Source of the DNA: Marthasterias glacialis
Lineage: Eukaryota; Echinodermata; Asteroidea; Forcipulatida; Asteriidae
Direction of reading: 5' to 3'
Length of the DNA stretch: 64,000 nt
NCBI GenBank assembly: GCA_911728455.2
Contig: OU452219.1
Location: 12,862,397-12,926,396 of the forward strand
The notes under the pieces were generated by a model that did not search any database, was not told where the DNA came from, and worked only from the letters and a program-made list of their open reading frames with translations. This document shows positions 56,102 through 64,000 of the stretch, piece by piece (positions within the stretch are counted from its first letter, which is position 1; each line of letters opens with the position of its first letter). Made by a program: the position numbers and the translations under genes.

Positions 56102-59100
56102 AATTGACTGACTGACTGACTGACTGACTGACTGACTGACTGACTGACTGACTGACTGACTGACTGACTGACTGATTGATTGACTGACTGACTGATTGAT
56201 TGACTGACTGATTGATTGATTGACTGATTGATTGATTGATTGATTGATAAACATGGCGTGTATATGGGGAACTATCTATTGCTGTTTGTTTGAGGCACCT
56301 TCAATAGAAAATATTTAAGAGTCGTATGTTCACCAATTCATAAATAAGAAGTTGTAATGTAAACTGGTGTTGGGATTTGTTATGAGAATCCACGACTCTG
56401 TTTTCACAACACAACACCATCCAAAATGTCTTCAAAAACAACACAGCCCCAGGGCAGTTCTTGTTTTTGAGGGGGGGGGGGGGGTAACAGCCAAGTGTAT
56501 GTGAGCATAGGCCCACAGAGGTAGGCCTACACATATAATTACAAAGACTTCTACTTTTTTTTATGAGTGACAACAAAGGTCAGCACAACACACAAGAATG
56601 TTATCTCGAAGACCTTCAGAGGATCACAGGAACATGAAATCACAACTTGTCAGATTATTACCAGTTTATAGTCTTGCAAGGTCAACACAGCAAGACATAA
56701 CACAGACCCTAACGCAAATATCTTCCAGAACCAGGAGCCTCCACCCTGTGTCACTTTACGCATTACATGTTTGCAGTGTTGTATCTTTTGTGAGACCACT
56801 ATTGCTGTCACAATAATAACATACACTGGAATGTATGAACTAGAAGTAATCAAACAGTTGTTTACTCTGGCTGGAGAAACGCTGTTGTGCCCGCTTGTAC
56901 CAAGAAGCCAAGGACAAAACAAAATAAAATACGCTATTGTGCCCACTTATACTGTACCTAGAAGCCAAGGACAAAACAAAATAAAATAAGCAAACCTCAA
57001 ACTTCCATGTTTGACATATATGGGTAAAATAGGTAATCATATCCAAGCCAAATGAAATTCTACCCGAAAAACACAAAAAGGCTAGTCATAAAATGAATCT
57101 CCTTATTTGTACTAAGCAGTATCACTGTAATACCCATTAAAAATTCAACTGCCTATTTTGTTTGATTCTGTTGGACTCGGGGACTGCACTAGTCAACTGA
57201 GAAATGCTCTGCATGGAATCCAAAGCACACCACCATAATCAGAGTGTTTGGGTGTGAAGTTACCAGGTGGTGTTGGGTTTTGTTAGAGTGAGGAAGGGTC
57301 CCAGTAAATCATTCCAAAGGAGTTAGGACTGATGTTCAATTTAAAAAAGAAAAAAAAAATTAAATAAAAAAAAAAAACTAAAATAACAACTTAGAAAATA
57401 TGTAACATGTACATGTACATGTGAATAATGTGTGTACAAACATGTAGGTCAGCCCACCATCAGATGGTTATTTCATCACCCCAAGATATTAAACCTTTTT
57501 CAGTTGCAATCAATCAACCACTTCAATCTGATTAATTTTTTGAAGGATTTTTTATATTAAGGACATAGGAATCAATTGAAATGCTCTGGCTGTTAAGATA
57601 CAACAAACCTGATTAAAAAATTAAACTGTTTTCAACATGTTTTACACATATATTTCAGAAATGCAACCCAAATCTTAACCGTAAAAAAAAAATGTATATA
57701 AATAAAATACACCACCAAATTTCAGCCTTGAGAATGCTGTGTCTTTATGGTGCATGCACACTGCATGGACAATAGACAGCTGCATGTGTACTGTACACCA
57801 TTTTGTTTCAATTGGCAATGAAAGCATTCAATATAACACAACGGCCCATTGCATTATACTGCCAGTCCCAGTCATCAACGGCAGGCCCTCCAACACCTTG
57901 CAGAGTTCACTGGGGCATTGTAAATTCTGAAACAAGGCCAGTCGAGTCTGGGGTGATTTGTTCCCAGTGATTGGGATTGAGGGCTGCTATTTCCTGGTAC
58001 TTAACGCAAAAAAAAAAAAAGAACATGCAGCCTGAAGCACTTTGCACACTGAGATGCACTTAGGTACTGTACGTGTACAATGGTTATTACTCAAACATAA
58101 TGAAAGGCCCAACCTTTGGAATTTACGGGCTAAACTAATTTATACTCTACGTATGTTTGCGTTTGAATGTTTTCTAGATGACATCATTCAACTGGTATTC
58201 ACAATATTTTCTTAATTATTGAGTTGAATGACATTTTGACACCGTGGACATTTTATTCAAATTTTCTTCAGTTGATTTAAAAATCAAGTGTCTGAGGGTG
58301 ATATTTAATTTAAAACTAATTCCATCGGTTAATTCGTTTTGCGAGACTGTATACAAACATAACAATATTCCTTAGATAGTTGCAATAGAATAGAATCTGA
58401 CTGAATCAATGGGAAACCAAAAATGCATTACCAGCAGTATTTTCCAGATAGCTGCTTGTCAAGTTATCAAAAATGGAATTCAATATTGTTTGTGTTTACC
58501 CATACAACGATGTTCACCCATACACCGATGTGTGTTAAGCACTGTATACTCAGTACTTTCCCCGAGTCCTGTGGAAAAAAATCCACATGCATATTCCTCG
58601 GGTGGGATTCGAACCCCCGACCTTTGCCATTCTAGAGCAGGTGTCTTACCAACCACTGAGATTGCCAAAAAAAATCCACATGCATATTCCTCGGGTGGGA
58701 TTCGAACCCCCGACCTTTGCCATTCTAGAGCAGGTGTCTTACCAACCACTGAGATTGCCCGGCAGCTAGAGGCAGTTCGAATCATTTATTTTAGCAGCTG
58801 GTACCGCAATAATTTAATAGGCATTAATTTTCTCAGGGATAAAGAACAATATTTTTGTTTATCCATAGATCAATGTGTCATGTTAAGCATACTCAAAATA
58901 TTTTCACGAGTCCTGTGAATGGAATTCGAGTTTAGGAGCTATCAGAGGGCCCTAACACCAGGGTCATCAAGTGTCATGAAAGGCACTGCATGGTGTTTCA
59001 CAAACTGAGAACAAACATATGCCTGTCTACAATGGATCAAGAATAGATGACCCGAATACTTAGTGCAGACAAAGCATGAATGGAACCATCTGGGGTAGAC

Positions 59101-59416
59101 AAGGCAGGCCATCATGGTTGATTGTTGTTTTTCCGTTACTATCCTCAAATAAAAACCAGCCCATCCTACTTGATGCACTTTGAATGTTCTCCGTCCATGC
59201 ACTCCTCTCAGTCACTCCCCCTCCCCCGTCCCCCTCCCCCGTCCGCAACTCCTTGCCCCGCCTTTTTCTCACCTGCTGTTTCGCCTCTTGTTGCTTCAGG
59301 AACTTGAGTCGTTGTTGCTTAGCAACCAGTGTCTGTTGCTGAGCCTCAATTTGATGCTGTTGCCTGGTAGCCATGTCCTGGAGCTCATTCAGTGACAGAT
59401 CCACACCGGGTGGTAT
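43531..59416 (-). CDS. TP53BP2: Apoptosis-stimulating of p53 protein (ASPP1/2-like), partial: 5' and last exon not found
   Basis: Scaffold that binds PP1, p53-family proteins and polarity/Hippo components. Exons found: 59416-59273, 53305-53176, 50851-50661, 49942-47663, 47043-46910, 44756-44590, 43730-43531; 3246 bp, 1082 codons, all phases closing. Order of parts: coiled-coil ([20 protein letters not shown], then [21 protein letters not shown], then [20 protein letters not shown]), a long Pro/Ser/Gly/Asn-rich region, the conserved [10 protein letters not shown] block, PP1-docking [20 protein letters not shown], ankyrin repeats ([31 protein letters not shown]) and an SH3 domain. Human ASPP2 has the same order. 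ASPP1, ASPP2 and iASPP each match some blocks best, so this is probably the single pre-duplication gene; the symbol is approximate. The N-terminal ubiquitin-like domain should lie beyond the right edge, and the last few codons (vertebrate LYPR-type end) lie left of 43531 but were not identified. Confidence 0.93.
43868..44034. mobile_element. GGGCCC/TTAAGCAGC-related MITE, variant subfamily
   Basis: AGGCCCAATTTCATGGCACT to GCAGAGCTATGAAATTAAGC then CC. The inner part differs from the main family and repeats GTAAGCACAGAA/TTC and GCGTGTGATTATGG units. ASPP intron before the SH3 exon. Confidence 0.6.
45006..45189. mobile_element. GGGCCC/TTAAGCAGC MITE copy
   Basis: TCCCAATGCTTAAGTACAAA to AGCAGCTCTATGAAATTGGG then TCC; inner TTTGCTTACCAGGTTACCAG. 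Confidence 0.7.
45648..46092. mobile_element. Inverted-repeat element, about 445 bp
   Basis: TATGTGACCCACTCTGCAGA then AAGGAGTCTGATGT at the left pairs with ATATCAGACTCATTTCTGCA then GAGCAGGTCACAT at the right, arms of about 33 bp. No coding sequence inside; the middle is A/T rich. Confidence 0.7.
46534..46819. mobile_element. GGGCCC/TTAAGCAGC MITE, long variant
   Basis: Starts GGGGCCAATTTCATAGCGCT, ends ACAGCTCTATGAAATTGGGC then CC; about 285 bp, with repeated TAAGCA/TGCTTA words inside. ASPP intron after the first ankyrin exon. Confidence 0.7.
47663..49942 (-). CDS. TP53BP2: ASPP large central exon (proline-rich region and PP1 motifs)
   Basis: A 2280-bp exon of 760 codons. It opens [18 protein letters not shown] (end of the coiled coil), then a disordered region dense in Pro, Ser, Gly, Asn and Gln with polyproline runs ([10 protein letters not shown] near 48850), then [17 protein letters not shown], then GILKKEG and [12 protein letters not shown], and ends in LVRRIMPE before a GTGGGT donor. 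The reading frame runs open past both splice sites, so the raw open frame (47570-49978) overstates the exon. RVRF (47735-47746) is the PP1 RVxF site. GILK (47774-47785) fits the PP1 SILK consensus [GS]IL[RK]. Confidence 0.94.
50190..50310 (+). mobile_element. tRNA-headed SINE fragment
   Basis: Plus strand: CCATAGCCGAACAGTCAAGC, then B-box-like GTGGGTTTGATTCCCAG, then TTCTTGAGCAAGGCACTTA, a phrase common after SINE heads. ASPP intron before the large exon. Confidence 0.55.
52579..52939. mobile_element. MITE with 25-bp AAAAGCCCCAGCTC ends
   Basis: The left end AAAAGCCCCAGCTCAACATT then GGTAA and right end TTACC then AATGTAGAGCTGGGGCTTTT match in 24 of 25 positions; 361 bp, no coding frame. A related, end-eroded copy lies reversed at 34765-35018. 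ASPP intron. Confidence 0.88.
55628..56278. mobile_element. GATAGTTC-family element split by a truncated LINE
   Basis: GATAGATAGTTCCCACTTGC at the left and GGGGAACTATCTATTG at the right are inverted. The left segment up to about 55880 matches 40006-40275. The interval 55881-56250 is a LINE 3' end with a microsatellite tail. TAAACA occurs at both junctions, a plausible short target duplication. Confidence 0.7.
55881..56250 (+). mobile_element. 5'-truncated LINE with (TGAT/TGAC)n tail
   Basis: Plus-strand peptide [15 protein letters not shown] … LLNTFKTLL is the typical C-terminus of a CR1/L2-like LINE ORF2. GCGCTTTATAAATTTTGAC follows, then about 190 bp of TGAT and TGAC tetranucleotides (56057-56250), the kind of simple-sequence 3' tail these LINEs carry. 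The first exon-like frame is a stub: only the last few dozen codons are present. Confidence 0.8.
56882..56988. repeat. Two-copy tandem duplication
   Basis: The phrase AAGCCAAGGACAAAACAAAA occurs twice, each within a unit starting CGCTGTTGTGCCC or CGCTATTGTGCCC, period about 50-57 bp. Confidence 0.8.
58500..58760 (-). mobile_element. tRNA-headed SINE with duplicated head
   Basis: On the minus strand the head (A box in TGGTTGGTAAGACACC, B box GGGTTCGAATCCCACCC) is present twice: about 58580-58665 and 58667-58760, nearly identical for some 90 bp. The body (AAGTACTGAGTATACAGTGC) follows once at lower coordinates. The same body is in the fragment at 10965-11065, and a faint third body is at 58850-58925. 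Confidence 0.75.
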
Positions 59417-59877
59417 CTGGAGACATAGAGGGGGAAAAAACACATTTTTTTAGCATGTCAGTCACTTAACCTTCGCCTCGGAGAAGGTGGGGGTGTCTAA
59501 ACAGCTCATATACGTGTACCAAGCCTGCTGGGAAACGGGCCTTGAAACTGGGTTACCTTTCAATGGACCAATTATGGGAAACTTGGACAAACATCCAGGC
59601 ATATTTTGCGGTAATTTTGACCAGTGTATTATCAGAGGTTTTTTTTTTTACATACTTACACATGATGTCTGCCTAAAGTTCTTACATGAAATCGATTAGA
59701 TTTCATTGCTTGGTTAGATTATTAAAATGAGAAATAAAGTAGTATATACTTCTGACGAATATTGACAAACGACTAATGGTCTGAATTCGGGCACATGTAC
59801 ACACCTGTGACGATTAAAATATTCCTAGTGATCCACTCTCAAATTTTCTTTTTGTATTTTCCTTCTTAAAGTTGTTA

Positions 59878-60048
59878 TAGACCTTATGCACATGACGTCA
59901 CTTGGGTAGGGCGCCCTTGGCTACAGGTCAAAACAGGGTTGCTCATTGGCCCATCCTGTGTGTTGCGCGTAAATAGATGTGAGTTTTCTTTCTTCATCAT
60001 CGTTTTACCTCTAAGATGGCGGTGTGATGACGTCCATGCAAAAGGTCC
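59878..60048. mobile_element. MITE with GACCTTATGCACATGACGTC ends
   Basis: AGACCTTATGCACATGACGT at the left pairs, with several mismatches, with GATGACGTCCATGCAAAAGG then TCC at the right; about 170 bp. Confidence 0.65.
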
Positions 60049-60079
60049 ATGGGGGGAGGGCGGGGTCATTTATCAGTAC

Positions 60080-60330
60080 ACAGTTGGATAATTATTTATC
60101 TCATAACACATCCAACAGCGCAAGCGCCAATAACAGGGATGGTGAATAGGAAATGAGAAGCAATGTTCTGTTTTAGATGTGGGACGAAAACCCCAATGGG
60201 GAAAACCCACGCAATCAAGCGGGGACTGAAGACCCAATCCACATGCAAGGCTCCGGTCGGAGGTTGGATTCCAACCGGGGTCCAAAAGAGGTGAAAGCCA
60301 GGGAAAGAAACCACTGAGCCAGCCCGATCA
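60080..60330 (-). mobile_element. tRNA-headed SINE, another head
   Basis: The reverse complement of 60250-60330 reads GGCTGGCTCAGTGGTTTCTT (A-box region) and CGGTTGGAATCCAACC (B-box region); the body lies at lower coordinates. It is not close to the other SINE heads in the window. Confidence 0.5.
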
Positions 60331-60659
60331 CATGTCAGTATGATCGGTTCCCTTCTCAAAGATGACGTCTACTTTGCATAGTCCCACCCATGTATTTGTG
60401 TCTGTAAACATCAAGTGAACATCAATAGTCTCAAGTTCAAAGCTAAAATCCAATTCCAACCTCATTGAATACAGGTTAATGGGGTTTGCTTTGTAGAGCG
60501 TATAGTTCAAAAATCCATACCACTGTCCTACTAAACAAATTATTGGCTAAAAACATATGTTCTGTAAGGCAAAAATCAATACGATTCTCCTGCACTGGAA
60601 AGGAAAGATGATCATATTTTTACATGTACATTACATGGATGTATTCTAATTTAAGGTTT

Positions 60660-61070
60660 TCTGTCTGTCGGGGAAAATCACAATGAATGTGGCCTAAATT
60701 CTACTGCTCGTGTTATTACCTTGTCAAAAAAGTCCTGCCATAATTATGACACCCATTTTACAAGAGTTGCACTGGTTACCAGTGCATAGCAGGATCAAGT
60801 ACATTATTGCTCAATGTGTTTAAATCTCTCACGAACAGTGCCCCTGCTTATAATTGACGATTTGCTTAAACCTTACAATCCGCCTCGAAAACTCTGATCT
60901 GACAATTCAAACCTCCTAATTCAGCCTAAATTTAATCGTTGATGGGGTGACCCATCTTTTTTTCAAATCTTTTTCTCATGCTGTTCCTTTGAACCAATTT
61001 AAGGCAAACCTAAAAACTCATCTTTTTAATAAAGCATTTGCATTTAATGTTGTTTATTGGGTGTTCTGCT
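60660..61070 (+). mobile_element. LINE reverse-transcriptase C-terminal remnant
   Basis: Plus-strand pieces LQELHWLPVHSRIKYI (from 60758) and NQFKANLKTHLFNKAF (to about 61037) are the conserved end of CR1/L2-type LINE ORF2 proteins. Between them the frame is broken by stops and at least one shift, so this is an old, dead copy without 5' part. Confidence 0.8.
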
Positions 61071-61264
61071 GTATCATTGTATTTTGTATTTTATATTTTA
61101 CTAATAATGTAGTTGTTTTGTACCAGAGCCATGGGCACTTTTGTGGATTTGTGCACTTAATAAATTTTCATTTTTATTCTTACTATTATATTAATATACA
61201 TACAGGTAATGGCATACATTTGAAGCTGTAAATTAATAACATGTTTTTATTTTTTTAACTGCAA

Positions 61265-61735
61265 ATAACAACTGAACATTTCAAACTGTGGTTATGCACA
61301 CACATGTACAAAGTACTGTACATGTGTACAATGTGTTGGGCCTACACTAACAACTAATCTCCCATTTGTTTTTATTAGTAGGCTGTTATTAATACTGTTT
61401 TGTTTAGTAATCTAGTACTAGTAAGGTTTGAGGAAACAACACTGAAATAATCCCTGTATTGTGGTGGTAGTGTAACAATTGAGCATTTAAAATGTTATGT
61501 ACGTACATGTCAATACAATGTACAGGCACTGTATGTACAATGTATAGACTTACTACTAAATCTCTCCTTTTTTATTAGTAAGCTGTTAATACTATTGTTT
61601 TGTTGAATAATCTAGTATTTTTCTAGTAAGATTTGCGGAAACATCATGGAACTAATCTCTCTATCCCTCTATGCATTGTGTTTCTGAAAAGGGCTGGTAC
61701 TAGTGTAACAACTGGACATTTCAAATTCTGTGTAC
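61265..61735. repeat. Two-copy diverged tandem duplication, about 225 bp
   Basis: Each copy has, in order, a CATTTCAAA/CATTTAAAA start, ATGTACAATGT runs, an ACTAAATCTC or ACTAATCTCC phrase, TTTTATTAGTA, CTGTTAATACT, TAATCTAGTA and GGAAACA. The divergence suggests an old event. Confidence 0.65.
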
Positions 61736-62154
61736 ATCCATCAAACAGCTATAAAGTGTCTTTTATTTCAAGCAGCATCAAACCATCCTGTTCCTCAAAG
61801 GGATAATCATGAGTTTCGATGCAAATTCAGGATGAAGACATGAATGTTGTTGACATGAACACCTGCATGAACACTTGCTCATGCATGGCCAATAAAACGA
61901 CATCCATTACCATCAAAATGCCTTCAAATACATGTAGTTAATACATGTACCCCTAATGGCTTTTTAAACTAAACTGCACTGAAGAGTTTTCTTGATAATG
62001 ATAGACAAACAAAAAAAAACGCTGTGAGAGAATCTTTGTTCTCTTGGCTTTGTCAAGTCAAGGTTTGTTTGTGCCAGCGGTACTCTCAAAGAAAAATGAT
62101 TCTGACAATTCCAAAAAAATAACCCTGCCAGTGGGACGGCAACTGTTTAAACAC

Positions 62155-62448
62155 CAATCTCCATGTGTAAGACAGAGTATGCATATTCAAAAATTTGTTT
62201 CATTATACAATTATGAATTAATTATGAAGGATTACTGCAACTGGTTAAACACCACTGCATCTCCATGTGTAAGACAGAGTATGCATATTCAAAAATTTGT
62301 TTCATTATACAATTATGAATTAATTATGAAGGATTACTGCAACTGGTTAAACACCACTGCATCTCCATGTGTAAGACAGAGTATGCATATTCAAAAATTT
62401 GTTTCATTATAAATACAATTATGAATTAATTATGAAGGATTACTGCAT
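62155..62448. repeat. Three-copy tandem repeat, period 102 bp
   Basis: Units begin CTCCATGTGTAAGACAGAGT at about 62159, 62261 and 62363 and are almost identical, including GAATTAATTATGAAGGATTA. Produces a spurious open frame of repeating peptide. Confidence 0.95.
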
Positions 62449-63580
62449 GTGAATGTACATGTACAGTACATGTACATGGGCCTTCATAGAGTGACACCGG
62501 AACATATGAAAACGGCAAGGTGATGTTGATTTTGCCATAGAGCAAAGACTTGCTCTCTGATTCCACAGACACAGACACTGAGCTGCCATTACAGCGGTTT
62601 CCATGGTATCACAAGCTTGACCTGTTCCAATACACTGTAAGAGTACTGCTGCATCTCAGTAGCCTTTTTCAGATATGGTGGACACTATAGGAGTGCACTG
62701 TTTGGTTTGGGTGTATACGGACAAATTTACCCAAACTACATGGCTTATGGTACAAGAACTAGTCACACAATTTAGCGTGTTGAAGATTTTGTTTGGAACA
62801 GAGCATGGCTTGTCTTTAAGTTGGTTCACTCCACAGTTATGGCCACAATAATTATTGGCTCTTTATGCAGAAATGACAAATGTCAACATATGATGAGAAT
62901 CGCTCACCGGTACTTCGCTCAACATGTACAATGTACATGCAATCTACACATATGCAGTTGCAGTTACATCTACATGTACATGTATAGTCCTTGTGATCAA
63001 AAGTAAAGTGGCTTGCTCATTTTTTAATTATGGAGGCCTCCGTGGTTAATGTACTCATGCGTTGCTTTTTAAAATCAGTAAATCAAAGGTTAAATCAAAC
63101 ATAGAATTATGTGTCAAGCTGGGAAACAAATGTAACCCTCCATGATGTTTAACTTACACATTTCAATAGTACAAGTACAATGTACACAAATTCCAAAACC
63201 ACTCCATTACAATAAGTACAAGAAAACAAACTCACAGCTCAATTAGTAAATTACACCCCTAATTCATTAAATCCAAAAGATCAACAGTTCTTGAAATGTT
63301 AATGCCTGTATAATCCTAACAGTAAATATTTATGTACATGTAGCAAGCATAATTAAGTGTAGAGGATAAATAGCTGAGATCCAATGACAAACAAAATCTA
63401 CAGGACAGCTCCTCAGGGGGTGCCACACCTCATTTCTGTATGGGTATACATTGAGCCTACTTGTACAATGAAGGAACATGATGTCAGATTTCCATGAAAA
63501 AGCAAATGTGTGTCAGCTTTGACAGACAACTTCTTAGATCGTGACCCAACCTGGGTTGGGTAGGTCCCCACTGGACTCAC

Positions 63581-63700
63581 CAGGAAGTTGCCACATACAG
63601 CAGATGTTGGAACCGAAGGCAGACGACAATAAACCACCTCCTCATCCTTGTCCCTCTCTGATCCCAAATCCTCTGCGCTCAATCCCTGCACCAATCCCCA
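63581..63700 (-). CDS. Possible upstream exon of the ASPP gene (uncertain)
   Basis: A good donor (CTTCCTG followed by GTGAGT) ends at 63581 on the minus strand, and the open frame before it (…VYCRLPSVPTSAVCGNFL) leaves in phase 0, which matches the phase-0 entry of the 59416-59273 exon. However, the peptide does not resemble the ASPP N-terminal domain or its linker. It could be a variable linker exon, a non-coding 5' exon or chance. The left boundary given is only approximate. Confidence 0.2.
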
Positions 63701-64000
63701 GCCACCGTAGAAACATGCACTGGGCCGAAAACAATGCATTTTTTACACACAGCACACACCCACACACACCGTGGCATTCACAAGACACAGTCACCTCCTT
63801 GAACCAGACTGCCACAAATGAAGAGAGACATCCAAAATACAAGAGTTTGGTATTTGGGGGGAAGTTCGCTCCCTTTTTTTTCGGCATGTCCTAAGCCAGA
63901 CAGGATCGATACAGGGTTGGGAAGAGCAGGTCAGGAATTGGTGCGGGGGAGAATGAAACTTGATAGAACAAGAGGTCACAGGACGCCTGCTGGCGTGTAC

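Larger units (their letters stand above)
59417..64000. other. Upstream ASPP intron and right edge
   Basis: Apart from the doubtful exon ending at 63581, nothing coding for a host gene is recognised. It contains a MITE (59878-60048), a tRNA-headed SINE (about 60080-60330), LINE remains (60660-61070), a two-copy tandem of about 225 bp (61265-61735), a three-copy tandem (62155-62448) and many ACATGTACATGT-like runs. Confidence 0.55.

Noticed and set aside
56012-56254. Repetitive Ser-Gln-rich 80-codon frame on the minus strand
   Set aside because: It is the translation of a TGAC/TGAT microsatellite at a LINE tail.
58580-58760. Apparent tRNA genes (two in tandem)
   Set aside because: A- and B-box sequences are present, but the 5' and 3' ends cannot pair into an acceptor stem and the same unit is attached to a SINE body.
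62044-62412. 122-codon plus-strand frame with repeated peptide
   Set aside because: Product of the 102-bp tandem repeat.
1-64000. Search by eye for retrovirus-like or other capsid-bearing element remains
   Set aside because: No long terminal repeats, gag, protease, integrase or envelope-like segments were recognised; the reverse-transcriptase traces seen are of LINE type.

Overview
The window is AT-rich, intron-rich animal DNA. The predicted proteins resemble vertebrate orthologues closely. Single genes stand where vertebrates have small paralogue families (one ASPP-type gene), and the non-coding DNA is crowded with tRNA-headed SINEs and short inverted-repeat (MITE-like) elements. This fits an invertebrate deuterostome, and an echinoderm such as a sea star is my best guess. 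The species call is inference.

Layout: (1) 3962-15687, minus strand: complete POLR1C (RPAC1, shared subunit of RNA polymerases I and III), 11 coding exons, 345 aa. (2) about 16021-19817, plus strand: AP2S1 (sigma subunit of the AP-2 clathrin adaptor), 142 aa, head-to-head with POLR1C. The two start codons are about 330 bp apart, suggesting a shared promoter. (3) 19818-26511: convergent intergenic/3' UTR space filled with repeats. (4) 26512-37269, minus: ARHGAP11A-like Rho GTPase-activating protein, 10 coding exons, 1250 aa. (5) 37270-43530: spacer, presumably including the 3' end of the next gene. (6) 43531 to beyond 59416, minus: ASPP family gene (TP53BP2/PPP1R13B-like), with coiled coil, proline-rich region, PP1-docking motif, ankyrin repeats and SH3 domain. 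Its last coding residues were not located and its 5' end lies at or beyond the right edge.

The four genes do not form a pathway. They are unrelated housekeeping or cell-division genes, with splice phases that close exactly across every junction I assigned. The accessory interest is in the introns and spacers. I can distinguish about a dozen families of short mobile repeats by eye, several nested in one another. The clearest nest is in ARHGAP11A intron 1, where an 85-bp near-perfect hairpin with an apparent 8-bp target duplication sits inside a Tc1/mariner-type TA-flanked element, which itself splits a fold-back element. A truncated LINE with a long tetranucleotide tail, expanded arrays, and SINE-into-MITE and MITE-into-MITE insertions are also visible. 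I saw no rRNA, CRISPR, functional tRNA gene or endogenous-virus remnant.
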